Origin: Monocercomonoides exilis
Taxonomy: Eukaryota > Preaxostyla > Oxymonadida > Polymastigidae
Reading direction: 5' to 3'
Assembly (NCBI GenBank): GCA_001643675.2
Contig: LSRY02000003.1
Coordinates: 2,222,001 to 2,286,000 of the forward strand
DNA: 64,000 nt
Position 1 is the first letter of the stretch, and each line of letters begins with the position of its first letter. Positions 26,243 to 36,955 of the stretch are shown here, piece by piece. A program made the position numbers and the translations under genes. The notes under the pieces are model-generated. The model did no database searches, was not told the DNA's origin, and saw nothing but the letters and a program-made list of their open reading frames with translations.

Positions 26243-27595
26243 AATTTCTCTTTTCACTCTTCCTATACTCTCTTTTCAATCATCTCCTCGTCCGAATCCC
26301 ATCCATTTCAACCATCTCTTCCCTCTCACTCACTCAACTCATCCGTTTCCGCCTCCTCAACAACCTCAACCACTTCTTCTTCCACAAACTCCAATACCAA
26401 TACTATCCCCTCTTTATCCATTCATTCATCCCTTTCCATCTACTCAACCATCTTCCTCCACACCCACAACCCCATCGATGGCTCCATTCTCCCCAACCTC
26501 AACAGCCCATCCACCTCTCTCTCTGCCTTCAACACCTCTTTTCTCCACCAAACTCGATCTTTATCAAATGCTGCTGTTGAGCACATTGGAAATGAAACTC
26601 ACAGAAAGAATTTAACTCGACTGTCCTTTACTGAATTGAATAGCTATCTCTTTGAGTTGTGCGAATGGAATGATTCAAATGGAGGAAGTGATTGGGGTGG
26701 AGCACTTTCTGTTGTTTGCGCAAACGCAAATCTCGCTATCACTTCTTGCTCATTCAGTAAATGTACAACCACAGGAAGTGGAGAAGGTGGAGCAATATTC
26801 TGTCAATATTTATTACAAATCAGCATCACAAAATCGAATTTCACAAATTGCCAGGCGAGACATGGAGGAGCTGTGGAAATATGGACTCCTCAATCTAATT
26901 CCGTTTGGGCATTCTCTGAAAACAGAGTGGAAAGTTGTTCAATAACATATTGGTGTGGAACTGGCTGGTATTTCTGGCTCAATGATATGCCATCAAATGC
27001 TCAATTCTTGTTCACAAACTGCAAGTGCATTGCCAATTCTGGTGGAGATTCTACTGGTTCTCTCACATTCAATAATCCTCCACAAAACAAACCAACTCAG
27101 TTTTTGGTTGATGATTGCCAATTTATAAATAATAAATTAACTGCTTCTTCGACATATGGAGGTGCTGCCATCTATTTGGATGTCACTTATTCCTGGATGA
27201 GCGGGCTAAAATTCATCACATTCTGTTTCTTCGATGGCAACACTGCCACAAATGGCAGAGGAAATGACGTGTTCTTCAGTGGAAGCAGCATCACTCAATC
27301 TCCTTTCCAGCAATGTGGATCAACAACTTTAACAAAAAGAGTGTGGAATGCAGGAACTGCAGATAGCAGTGTGTACAATGGATGGCTTCCAATCATCAAC
27401 CAGAACAAAATAGTCTCAAATGGTGGAAGCGATATCGATGCCTGTGGCAAAACACAGCAAAGCCCATGTGCCACGGTGGAGTATGCTCTCGGATGCATTG
27501 CTCCCTTCAGCGATGCCTCCCTCTCTCTTCTCGTCTCCACTTTCACTCCCACAAAGACTCTCACATTCCGTTCTCCAAATACAAAAATCAAATGA
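26243..27595 (+). CDS. Cassette P2: beta-helix protein fragment, long type, no in-frame start
   Basis: The open frame spans about 450 codons. The 5' part is of type I (Ser/Thr-rich, then HTHNPIDGSILPNLNSPSTS). The core has GGALSVVCANANLAITSC, NFTNCQARHGGA and FSENRVESCSITYWCGTGW. The conserved block ATNGRGNDVFFSGSSITQSP follows, then DACGKTQQSPCATVEYAL. That C-terminal variant is shared with P8 rather than with P1, P4, P5 or P7. No ATG occurs in frame in the N-terminal 250 codons. The position equivalent to the P4 start (near 26183) reads ATG AAA TAG, where P4 reads ATG AAA CAA. No membrane anchor is visible. It is probably a non-expressed fragment, unless an upstream exon supplies the start. 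Confidence 0.65.
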   Translation, partial: NFSFHSSYTLFSIISSSESHPFQPSLPSHSLNSSVSASSTTSTTSSSTNSNTNTIPSLSIHSSLSIYSTIFLHTHNPIDGSILPNLNSPSTSLSAFNTSFLHQTRSLSNAAVEHIGNETHRKNLTRLSFTELNSYLFELCEWNDSNGGSDWGGALSVVCANANLAITSCSFSKCTTTGSGEGGAIFCQYLLQISITKSNFTNCQARHGGAVEIWTPQSNSVWAFSENRVESCSITYWCGTGWYFWLNDMPSNAQFLFTNCKCIANSGGDSTGSLTFNNPPQNKPTQFLVDDCQFINNKLTASSTYGGAAIYLDVTYSWMSGLKFITFCFFDGNTATNGRGNDVFFSGSSITQSPFQQCGSTTLTKRVWNAGTADSSVYNGWLPIINQNKIVSNGGSDIDACGKTQQSPCATVEYALGCIAPFSDASLSLLVSTFTPTKTLTFRSPNTKIK

Positions 27596-28450
27596 AATGA
27601 TGAATTTTTTCAGGTTCTCATATAAATTCTTTCATTTTCCATATCATAGAAAACTCCTATAGCTATCATAGCTTTTTCAATTGGAGTATATATCATCATT
27701 ATTTTTTCAAAAAGCACAACATAAGCTCAGATAAAAACATATTTCTTTCATTTTCTATTTGATTTGGCTTCTTCATCAAACGAAAACAAAGCTCGTTGCT
27801 TTAAGAAATCGTCGATTTCTCCTCTTCAATATTCATCTCTTCGATCATATCAGAAAGTTCTTTAAAACATTTATTTCCTCAACATTCCGATTTCAATATG
27901 CTTGTATCCGATTAGCGCTAATATCTCATACAATTTCTTTTCATATAAGCCTTTCCCTCTAAATTGATTTTCTTCTTTATTTCATCTTCAATGGCTCACA
28001 GAAGGTGTATCGCATTGAGAAATCTCTCGAAGATCATTTACATCATCGTTCGTTCTAAATAACGTCTTCTGCCCTGCTCCTTCTGTTTTCTGTGAATTCT
28101 TTCAATCAAAAAACGAAAAAGTCAGAATCGATTTTCTTGCTGATTGCACGCCTTCTGACAGCTTTTCTTGGCTAAAAATAGAATCGTTTCCGTTGACATA
28201 TAACTTCAGCTTTTGAGTTTCCAAATTGATATCGATGATGAGGCCTGGAGCTGAATTCGGGGGGAGTTGAGTGAAATGAACAATTCAACATTATTTTTGT
28301 TTTTCATCGAAGAAGGAGTTGAAGAAGTTGATTTGAATGAAATGAATGAATTCGTCCAAAAAGCCTTTTTTCATCACGAGAATTGCGAATGAAACATAAA
28401 ATGAAAGCATATTTGGTGAACGGTCGTTGAGAGGAAGAAAAGTGAATGAA
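27596..28450. repeat. L-type 3' flank of cassette P2 (inverted relative to P1/P4 flanks)
   Basis: Downstream of P2 the sequence CATTTTCCATATCATAGAAA and AGCTATCATAGCTTTTTCAA follows, as after P5 and P7. Farther on (28240-28400) it is the reverse complement of 36270-36420. No intact gene is present. Confidence 0.6.
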
Positions 28451-30100
28451 ATAATTGTTAGTTCAATTTGTCTGCGCTTCCAATTGAACAGTTTAAATGC
28501 ATCAGAAGGTCGATGATCTGATTCAACTTCAAGTGAGTTATTATGGCATTGAAGGAGTTAAAGATAATGGTGAAGATGGCATAGCTGGTGGGAAAGGACA
28601 AATCGCAGAAGAAATTATAGAATTTGAAGAAGATGAAGAAGATGAGATCATTGAGAGATGAACAATCAGTCATATAGCATTTCTGAAGAAGATGAAAAAA
28701 ATGACTTGTATGATGTTGTCAGTTGGTGAAATGTCACATTTGACAAGTTGATTTCAGAAGGAATATAAAACCCCAATAACAAATAATATTGGCCAATTCG
28801 CATTTATTTGTCAATGAAGATTGATATCTTCAGTTCATTTGCAAACTTTGAGTGGTTTCATTGCTTTCTCTTCAAAAACATAAAAATAATGATGTTTGTC
28901 GGTTGGCTCTGAAAATACAAAAGACATAAATATCTGATGAAGATAAAAGTTAAGTTGAATACGAAGATGAATACAAAGATAAAGAAGCAGTAGAAGAAAA
29001 AAAAGAAGGTAATGAAGGAAAAGGAGGAGGAGGAGGAGGAGGAGAAGAAGAAGAAGAAGAAGAAGAAGAAGAAGAAGAAGAAGAAGAAGAAGAAGAAGAA
29101 GAAGAAGAAGAAGAAGAAGAAGAAGAAGAAGAAGATGTTGAAGTTAAAGAAGAAGAAGAAGCAATATGTGACTGAAGAAGATTTTGTGTGTTTTTTGCAA
29201 TGCGATTCATAACAGGCGTGCTTGTCGATGAATAAACAGGTGAATTGTGAGAAGGCGAATCTTGTGTTTGCAAACCGAGAAATGAGAAAGATGGTTGATT
29301 GAATGAAGGAGAATTATCAGAAGAAGAAGAAGAAGAAAAAGATGGAAATGATGTGATAGAGAAATGCGGAATCAGTCGAACGATATTTATGATGTTGAGA
29401 ATAATTTGCATGAAGTCGTTGATTGGCCGAAATGTTTCATTTAATGCATTCACTTCAGATTGGCCAGAAAAAATTCAATCACTAAATATGTGACGAACAG
29501 ATTGTGAAAATCAATCTTGCTGTATTTCTTCAAAGTTTATTGACTTTCTTTTTGTAATTTCCTCTCCTTTCCCCTCGAAAATTGAAAATGTTGATTTTTC
29601 TCAATTTCCATTCCCTTCTTCCATTCAGCTCACAAACTCCTCAGAAAATATCAATCCCCTCCTTTTCTTCATCTTTCCCCATCTCTTCCAAAATATCTTC
29701 TCCTCTCATTAAAATACCCCTCTTCCATTTGAAAGCTTCAGAAAATTCTTCTTCTTTTCCACTTTTGCCCTCTTTTCTTTCTTTTCAAAATCCATTTCTC
29801 CAATCAACAATAATCACCTTCTTCATCATCCTCAACCACTTCTCTATATATTTTCTCCCTTTTCTTCTATAAATCTCCACTTGCTCCTTCCCCACCCCTT
29901 TGTCTCAGAATTTCTTTCATTTATAAACCCCTCTCGAAATATAAACATTCCAAAAAATACCCAACTCCCACCTTCTCCCACAAATAATCCTCTTCCATCT
30001 CTTCTCTGCCCCATATCCCTCATGTTCATGTTATTGACAAGATAAACATCAAATACTTTTTTGTATCGTTGAGAATATTATTAAAGGAGATGATCATGCC
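28451..30100. repeat. Duplicated low-complexity block (copy 1), related to 43.1-44.1 and 53.7-54.3 kb
   Basis: The block at 29200-29340 (GTGCTTGTCGATGAATAAAC and neighbours) recurs at 43230-43370. The block at 28490-28800 (AAATGCATCAGAAGGTCGAT) recurs at 53770-54080. A CT-rich stretch at 29560-30010 recurs at 43690-44090. Frames differ between copies by indels, so I regard the long pyrimidine-rich frames here as non-coding. Confidence 0.6.
29022..29135. repeat. (GGA)n(GAA)n triplet expansion, about 30 GAA units
   Basis: A GGA run changes into a pure GAA run of roughly 28-30 units. The homologous place in the second copy (about 43160-43200) has only a few interrupted GAAGAC units. The expansion therefore arose after duplication or contracted in the other copy. 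Confidence 0.85.
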
Positions 30101-30117
30101 AAAAACAGAAAAAAACA

Positions 30118-31729
30118 CATCCTGACAGGCAACACAATGTGGACAGGTTGAGAAGACCCTTCAGTGAGATATACGATATATTTTGTGGAGATGCATTCAG
30201 TGTTGCATTTTGACCATTCTGAGACTGAAATGAAGAGATTGATTTATTTTTGGAATGATGATGGCTGTGGAAATGAGGCTGTTTGGCAAAATACAGTCAA
30301 AGAGCAGTTTGTTCTTTATTTATTTTATTTATATGAATATTAGCCTTTTGATGTTTTTTGTGTTGTTTTCAGGGCAGGAGGTCAAAAAGAATGAAAATGA
30401 ACGAAAGCGGGATATCTCGTTGTGCAGGGTGGCTATCGAGTTGAGCCAGCAAATTCATATGGAAAGTGCCCAGGGTGAAGGGATTGGGAAGGAAATTGGA
30501 GATGATATTTTCAGACGAAAAACAGGACATTTTTCAATGAGAAAGATGGAATTTGAGTTGAATACATAAATTTCACATTTTTCAGAAGAGCAAGATATCG
30601 CTACATTTGATGGAGAAACAACTGATGGAAAGGATGATTTGCGAATCAGATGATGAAACATTCGAAAACGAAAGGAATAATGAAATTGATAAAGAAAACA
30701 GGTGCCAACGGGATAAAATATAGGCATTGGCTTAAAAATAGGTTCTGAAGGTTTGTTGATATATTTTTTGAATTTATTATTATTTTGTTTAAAGAATGCT
30801 GAAAGAATGAGGGATTTGCTGACTTTGAAGAAGAAAAAGAAAAGCAAGGAAGGAAAAATAAAGACAGACAGATGAAATGCGAGATATTTCGAAGATGTCT
30901 GGCATTAACCTTTGGCGAAGAATTATTTTTGAGGAAAGAAGATTTTTTGTGAAATAAGGGAAGCGAAAGAAGAAGAGATGGAATGAAAAAGGAATTGCTC
31001 AATATTTCATATTTTTTGTTGGAGAGAGAGAAAGAGATTGAGCTGAAAGTGAAAAAGGATTCAGATGTTTCTCCTCTGCAGAAGAAAAAGAAACAGAAGA
31101 AGAGAATTTCAATGAATTTCTCTGTTGATATTTATTGACTCCCATCTTCTCAATTGTCAACAATTAATCGTCTCATTCAATCCATTCATCATCTTCTTCT
31201 TCTTCAAATACATCAACATTTCACACAGCTTCTTCTTCATTATCATCATTCACTTCATCTGATTGGATTTCTTCATGATCTGTTTCATCATCAGAGATCA
31301 TGAATGAAATGAAAAGGAAACAAGGAAATATATTGATGAAGGAAATAATCAGAAATGAGAGTTAGAAGGTGAAAAAAGAGGAGAAAGAGAAAGAGAACGC
31401 GAGTGAAGAGATTATTTTGAGAGGGGATTCAGAAAGGAAATGGAATTGAGATGGAAGATATTTTTTGAATGAATTAAAGAATAATAGGAAGAAGAGGAGA
31501 GAAAAAACAGGAATTTTCACAAAGAAATGTATTTGGATAAATAGAGGATAAATTTGAATGAAGAAATAACAAATAAGAGCAAATGATGAAATTCAGAAGA
31601 AAACTAAAATTTCAAATTTGAGAGAAAAGAAGAAATGAGAGAAGAGGAGAAAATACAGAGAAAAAAAATTAGAGAAGGAAACAAGAAATGCATTTCATTG
31701 GAGAATTTGGAAAGAAAAGCTAGAATCGA
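30118..31729 (+). pseudogene. Relic R2 / S-type flank downstream of P3, duplicated at 44.2-45.75 kb
   Basis: Several segments read like exons of a charged protein: RRPFSEIYDIFCGDAFSVAF near 30150-30210, then ISLCRVAIELSQQIHMES after an AG acceptor at 30371. KSKISLHLMEKQLMERMI follows after an acceptor near 30584. Stops and frame changes interrupt them. The copy at 44.2-45.4 kb retains the same segments with different breaks (for example TGA where this copy has CGA), so neither is likely functional. The ancestral gene is not recognised. It lies tail-to-tail with the truncated cassette P3. Confidence 0.5.
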
Positions 31730-32758
31730 TCATTTTTTCTCAGCGTTTTCAGCTGTGTTGCTGTTCCACACTCTTTCAGCTGGGGTTGTTGATCCACAAT
31801 TCTCGAATGGGGATTGAGTGATTGCATTGCCACTGAAGAACACATCGTTTCCTCTGCCATTGGTTGCAGTGTTTCCATCGAAGAAGCAGAATGTGATGAA
31901 TTTCATTCCATTCATCCAGGAATAAGTTGAATGATAATAAATAGCAGCGCCTCCATAAGAAGAAGAAGCAGTCAGATTGTTATCGATGAACTGACAATCA
32001 TTAACCAAAAATTGATTTGGTTTGTTTTGTGGAGGCCAACGAAATGTGAGTGAGCCGGTTGAATCTTTACCAGAATTTGAGATGCACTTGCATTTGGAAA
32101 ACATGAATTGACCGTTTGAAGAAAAATCACCAATATAGAAATACCATCCAGTTCCATAAATGCTTGTTATTGAACAATTTTCGACTTTGTTATCAGAAAA
32201 TGAATAAATGGAAGATGATTGTCTGCCATCAATATCAATTGCACCTCCATGAGGAGCAGAACAGTTTGAAAAATTTGATTTTGCAATATTCTCATTTTGC
32301 AAACAGTAACTGTATAACGCTCCACCACCAGTATCGCCTGTGATCGAACATTTGCTGAATGAACAGGAAGTGATTGTGAGGTTGGCATTTACACAAAAGA
32401 CTTTAAGTGCTCCTCCATGATCGTTTCCTCCATTTGAATCTTTCCATTCACACCACTCAAAACAATGGCTATTCTCATCAAAAGTGGCCAATCTTCCAGG
32501 TGATTTTCTTTCAGTTTCAGTTCCAATATGAACGATAGGTGCATTTGATGAAGATCGAGTTTGATGAAGGAAAGAGGTGTTGAAGGCAGAGAGAGAAGTG
32601 GATGGGCTGTTAAGGGAAGGGAGAATGGCACCATCGATAGGGTTGTGAGTGTGGAGGAAAATGGTTGAGTGGATGGAGAGGAATGAGTCGGAGGATTTTG
32701 TTTGCCAGATGAACTCAACGTTGAAAAAACTGAAATTAAACGATTTCTGCGAACATCT
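31730..32758 (-). CDS. Cassette P3: beta-helix protein fragment, short type
   Basis: The open frame spans about 342 codons and lacks an in-frame ATG near its beginning. A good 3' splice site (TTTAATTTCAG) precedes 32729, so an upstream exon is possible. It carries the type I leader HTHNPIDGAILPSLNSPSTS, GGALKVFCVNANLTITSC, IDGRQSSSIYSFSDNKVENC and ATNGRGNDVFFSGNAITQSP. It ends abruptly after ERVWNSNTAENAEKK, losing the DACGRPQQTPC tail of the long cassettes. From about 32130 to 32622 the DNA is nearly identical to P7 (51729-52226), then diverges sharply. The 3' flank is the S type shared with P6 and P9. Confidence 0.65.
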   Translation of the reverse strand, partial: RCSQKSFNFSFFNVEFIWQTKSSDSFLSIHSTIFLHTHNPIDGAILPSLNSPSTSLSAFNTSFLHQTRSSSNAPIVHIGTETERKSPGRLATFDENSHCFEWCEWKDSNGGNDHGGALKVFCVNANLTITSCSFSKCSITGDTGGGALYSYCLQNENIAKSNFSNCSAPHGGAIDIDGRQSSSIYSFSDNKVENCSITSIYGTGWYFYIGDFSSNGQFMFSKCKCISNSGKDSTGSLTFRWPPQNKPNQFLVNDCQFIDNNLTASSSYGGAAIYYHSTYSWMNGMKFITFCFFDGNTATNGRGNDVFFSGNAITQSPFENCGSTTPAERVWNSNTAENAEKK

Positions 32759-33344
32759 TCATTTTTGTTTGTCTTCATTTATCTTCTCAAATCTCAATCT
32801 TCAATCAACTCATTTTGTACGTTCATTCAACACCTTCAAAATCTGCTTCAAATCATCAACAACATATAACACAACAATTTCCTCAACATCCACTTCATCT
32901 GTTTTGAATTCTCCATCAATTGCGTCAACATCAGAGAAAAGGAGAGAAAAGAAGAAACGAAGAAATTATACAGCTGAAGGGAAAAAATTACAAATGAAAA
33001 TTGGAAGAACATAGATTGGAAAATGAAAGCAGGCAAGAAAACTCACATAAAGCCAAAGAAAATTTCTTTCATCTGGAATTGCAGCTTCACAGACTTCTTC
33101 TTTTGAGGATGGAGAGGAAAACATTTTGTGGAATCTTTCTGAAGCCGCATGGCTTCTGTGGAATTTTTGCCTTTATTCAACAGAATGAGCAGATGACAGC
33201 AACTGCAGCATTTTCCATTTCTGAATTGATCTTTTCACATATTCCACTTTTTTTTTTCGTCTAATGTTAGACCAGAACGATTATTCATTCATAATTAGCA
33301 TAACTTCTTCATCTTCTAATTTCAACTCAACTTTTTAAGAAAGC
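32759..33344. other. Cassette P3 upstream region, related to P8 upstream
   Basis: AT-rich sequence whose parts (32740-33010) resemble 61080-61390 upstream of P8, and also the S flanks at 31190-31350 and 45260-45480. No gene is supported. Confidence 0.5.
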
Positions 33345-34731
33345 TTGTTTTATCTTTTCCCATCGATCGAGAACGGCGATCTTTCACAGCTGGTTGATCT
33401 TTCTGATCCGAATGTGGATGTGGTGTTTGTGGATCCATTGGAGCTGTTGTACGACACGAAAGCCTATTTCAAAAAGCTTCTTGTGGCAGGGGTTGCACAG
33501 AAGTCGTCTCTTCGCTCAGCGCCTTCGTCTTTTTCAACGGGAGCAGCACGCCGATCAACTTCGCCATTCCGGAGTCGGAGAAGCGAAGAGAAGAAGGCAG
33601 CAGAAGACGATAAGCTATCTTCTTCTTTTTCTTCTTCAGCAACTGCGATTGACCCTTCGGATGAATTTGCTGTAGCAGCGTCAAACAAGTCGGCTGGAGC
33701 GATGGACAACATCGAGAGGTGGCTGTGGTGTATGATAGTCACGGATTGTCGTTTCTGAGGGAGCAACAGACGCTGCATGGATATGTTGTGGCTCGGCGGG
33801 CGGTGCTGTATGGGGGTGTTGTGTGTGCACACGATGTGGCGCTTTCAGCGATACTTTCGGTTTCGCTGGTCGCCCCGCTTCCTTCGCTTGCAGTGTAAGT
33901 TAGCACGAAGTCGGGGAGCAAGCGGATCTTTTCAGCGGCAGATGTGAATGCGTTCCCGTCGATCTACGATCTGTTTGACCCGTCGCTGCTGCCGTCGGCG
34001 ATAGCGCGGCTGGTGTCGCGATCGCCGCAGTCGAGGTGTGTGGAGGTGAAACTGGACGACGAAGTGATGGGGCGAGGGGTTGCAGTGTGTGAAGTGGGGA
34101 GATTGTGGAGAAGGGGCTTTCGGCAGCGGGGATGAGGATGGAGGATGTGGTTCTGTCACAAGCAGCGATTGCGCTGGCTGTGCTGGAGGAGCGAGAAGAG
34201 GCAGAGGGAGGTGATAGGAATGAGGAGAAAAGCGAGTATCCGACAGCTCACAGAGAGTTTGTGGAGAGAATCAAAGAGAACCAGGGGAAGCTGGAAGAAG
34301 CGATGGCGCCTTTGATTGTGGAGGCGCTTGGGATGAGCGGGCTGAGGTTTGTGAAGGCAGAGACTGAGGTGGGTGTAAGCAAGCAGCATCCAATGAAACC
34401 TGAAGTGTGCAGTTCTTCTCCATCCAATGGCATTCAACAGGAGAACAGAAGAGCAGCAGAAGAAGAAGCAGCAGATGGATCTTTGGGCATGACTTCAGAT
34501 GGAAGTGCAGAGGAAGTGGGAAAAGATGTGGAACAGGTGGAAATGTCGAAAAGTGGTTTAGAGATGAATGAGGAATCAGGGAGAGAGGGTAGTTCGATTG
34601 ATTTGGAAGAAAAAGAGAAGAAACAGATAATAAGGGATTGGAGAAAGACACCCACAATAAAGCATTCCCGTATCCTCAAAAGCCAAAGGAACATACAAAA
34701 GCAGTTAAAGAATATGACTGGGGATAAATAA
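33345..34731 (+). pseudogene. Unrecognised GC-richer gene, apparently broken by two frameshifts and one stop
   Basis: Codon use here is much more G/C at third positions than the surroundings, and three consecutive segments read as ordinary protein. Segment 1 (to about 33720) has NVDVVFVDPLELLYDTKAYF and a Ser-rich linker. Segment 2 (about 33719-34095) has VVYDSHGLSFLREQQTLHGY and SIYDLFDPSLLPSAIARLVS, with an in-frame TAA at about 33897. Segment 3 (34100-34731) has MEDVVLSQAAIALAVLEER, EEAMAPLIVEALGMSGLRF and a Glu/Lys-rich end. Each change of frame is by the same step, as expected from single-base deletions, real or assembly errors. An intron explanation was not found. I cannot name the family; a ciliary or cytosolic protein is possible but unsupported. 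Confidence 0.55.
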
Positions 34732-36230
34732 TGTGACTCATTTGGCGAGCCTGAAAAATTTCCAGGGTCATTTTGTGAGGAAGAAACGCTGCCTCTTCTA
34801 CCGCCTTTGGGAGAACAGAGGGAAGAAGGCGGGGAAGGGAAGAGAGGAGCGGCAAATAATCGTCTTCTTGGTCGGTTCAATGACATTCGGAATTGTTTGA
34901 AAAGAGGGAAGATGATGAATGAGCATCATCCTTCACCATCATCCGCTTCAAATTCATTGAATGTTGGGAGTCAGCCTCATTTTGAGCATCCATGCAGCAG
35001 TGCTTCTGTTGTGATTCAACAAGAAGAATGCAAACAAATTCCTCTATCATCATCATCTTCTTCTTCTTCTTCTTCTTCTTCTTCTTCATATTCCTCTTCA
35101 TATATGATCTCGAATTCGAGTAGTTGTGATTGTATTGCAATTGTTTCTATCTAGCAGCACACAATTTGAGAGTGTCTCCCACACGTCAATGCTGTCGAAG
35201 ATTCCCTTTTGGAGCACTTGTGAAGGCTCTGGTTGCTCATATGTGCAAATGCCTTCTCCGCCTCCACACTCTTCAGATGCACTGTTTCTTCCTCCTCTTC
35301 ATCTTCATCTTCATCTTCTTCGCTTTTATTTTCCTCAGCATTTTCATCACCATTATGGATATCGTCACTTTCTCCTCCATCAACGTCATCTTCAATCACA
35401 GTCTGTTTCATGTCTCCATTCGGATGATTATCTTCGTTTGACTCAGCCACACGCAAATGTTTGCTGTTTGATGAGCAATGTTGATTTTTTGGGAGAGTTT
35501 ATAAATGAAATAGAAAATGGATCAAAAGGAGATGAGAAAGAAAAAGGAGCAGAGAAATAGCAGAAGAACAATAGAAATATGAAGAAGGAAAAGAAGAAGA
35601 AGGTATATTCAGAGAGAAGAAGAATATTCAGAGAAGAGGAGGGAGAAGGAGAAAATTGGATTGATGATTGATGATTGGACTGTGAAAGAGGAAAGGGAGA
35701 AGCAGAAACGTGAATGGTGTTTGTATTTCTTTGATGGGTTCTATTTCTCTGAAATCTTCATCTTCTTCCTTCTTTCTTCTTCCTCGTCTGATTCATCACC
35801 AATTTCAACATCAAAACAAGCAAGATTATCTTCAATGCATTCTTTTCTTCTTCTTTCTTCTTCTTCTTCTGTTTCATGTTCTTCTTCACTGCTTTCTGCA
35901 TCCTCATCTGATTCATTCACTCAAACAATCCAATCTTCCTCTGCCTTTGGGCTATATTACACCTACTTCTCTTCTTCTTCTTCACCTTCTTCTTCGTCTT
36001 TTTCTTCGTCTTCTTCGTTTTTTTATTTTCATTCTTCTTCGTTGTGATCTTAACCTTTTTCTCCTTCGTTTCCGCCTTTTTTTCTTCCTTTTTGGTGTTC
36101 TTCAACTTCTGCATTGTTTTTGCAATATTCATCTCACTTCCTTCTCGATCGGCAATTGGCCTTCTGATGCATTCATTCATCCAAATCAGCAAAGACGCTA
36201 AATTGTACATAACATAGCTTCATTAACTTT
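34732..36230. other. Low-complexity stretch (Ser- or Glu-coding triplets), no clear gene
   Basis: Between the broken gene and the P4 flank lie runs of TCA/TCT/TTC at 35046-35096, 35286-35345 and 35755-36080. They read as poly-Ser on plus or poly-Glu/Asp on minus. A plus frame at 34807-35154 could be a continuation of the broken gene upstream. A minus frame at 35151-35456 reads as an acidic protein (VIEDDVDGGESDDIHNGDE). Neither has independent support, and frames are interrupted between them. Confidence 0.4.
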
Positions 36231-36955
36231 TCTTCTTCTCATCGTCCATTCACCACATACGCCATCATTTCATGTTTCATTCACAATTCTCGTGATGAAA
36301 AAAAGGCGATTTGAGCAACTTCATTCATTTCATTCAAATCAGCTTCTTCTTCAACGCCTTCTTCGTTGAAAATCAAGAAGTGCCATTTCCATTTCATTCA
36401 ACTCCCGTCAAATTCAGGGCCAAGCCTCATCTTTCATTCTTACTCAGAAAGACAAAAGGATTATTCATTCTTTCACAGAATAACAGCTAATGTTATTTTA
36501 CAAAGGAAATTGCACAATGTTTAACCAAGAAAAGCTGATCATCAGGCATTCAACAGAAAACAGAGATTGAATCTGACTTTTTTGATTTTGAAGATCAAGC
36601 ATCTGAAGTGAAAAGAAAAAGTATTCAAGCTATTTTTGTTTGAAATGGATGTGTTCCAAAATAGCCTTCTGCAGATTACACAGATACGAAACTGGAGCAA
36701 ATTGTTGAAAATGAAAAGGAAAGGAAAATTTAGAAGAGCATGTTGATATGCCTGAAGAAATCCTATTTGAAGAGATGAAAGCGATGAATCTTTTTTCTTG
36801 AGCTCAATTCATATTTGATGAAAAGGAAAAATTTGATGAAGAAATGACGAAGAAATAGTTTTATATGAGCGGAGATTAAAGATAGATTGAAAAAAATAAA
36901 CTTCTGGTGAAAAGAAGATGATAGGTGTAGGATATTTCTCTGATATGGAAAATGG
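36231..36955. repeat. L-type 3' flank of cassette P4
   Basis: Direct copy of 21931-22680 with roughly 90 percent or more identity by eye. It includes TCCCGTCAAATTCAGGGCCA and the same decayed reading frames. It contains no intact gene. Confidence 0.7.

Noticed and set aside
29012-29453. Poly-Lys (plus) and poly-Ser (minus) frames around the GAA expansion
   Set aside because: Both are simple translations of one triplet repeat. The homologous block at 43.1-43.5 kb does not preserve either frame.
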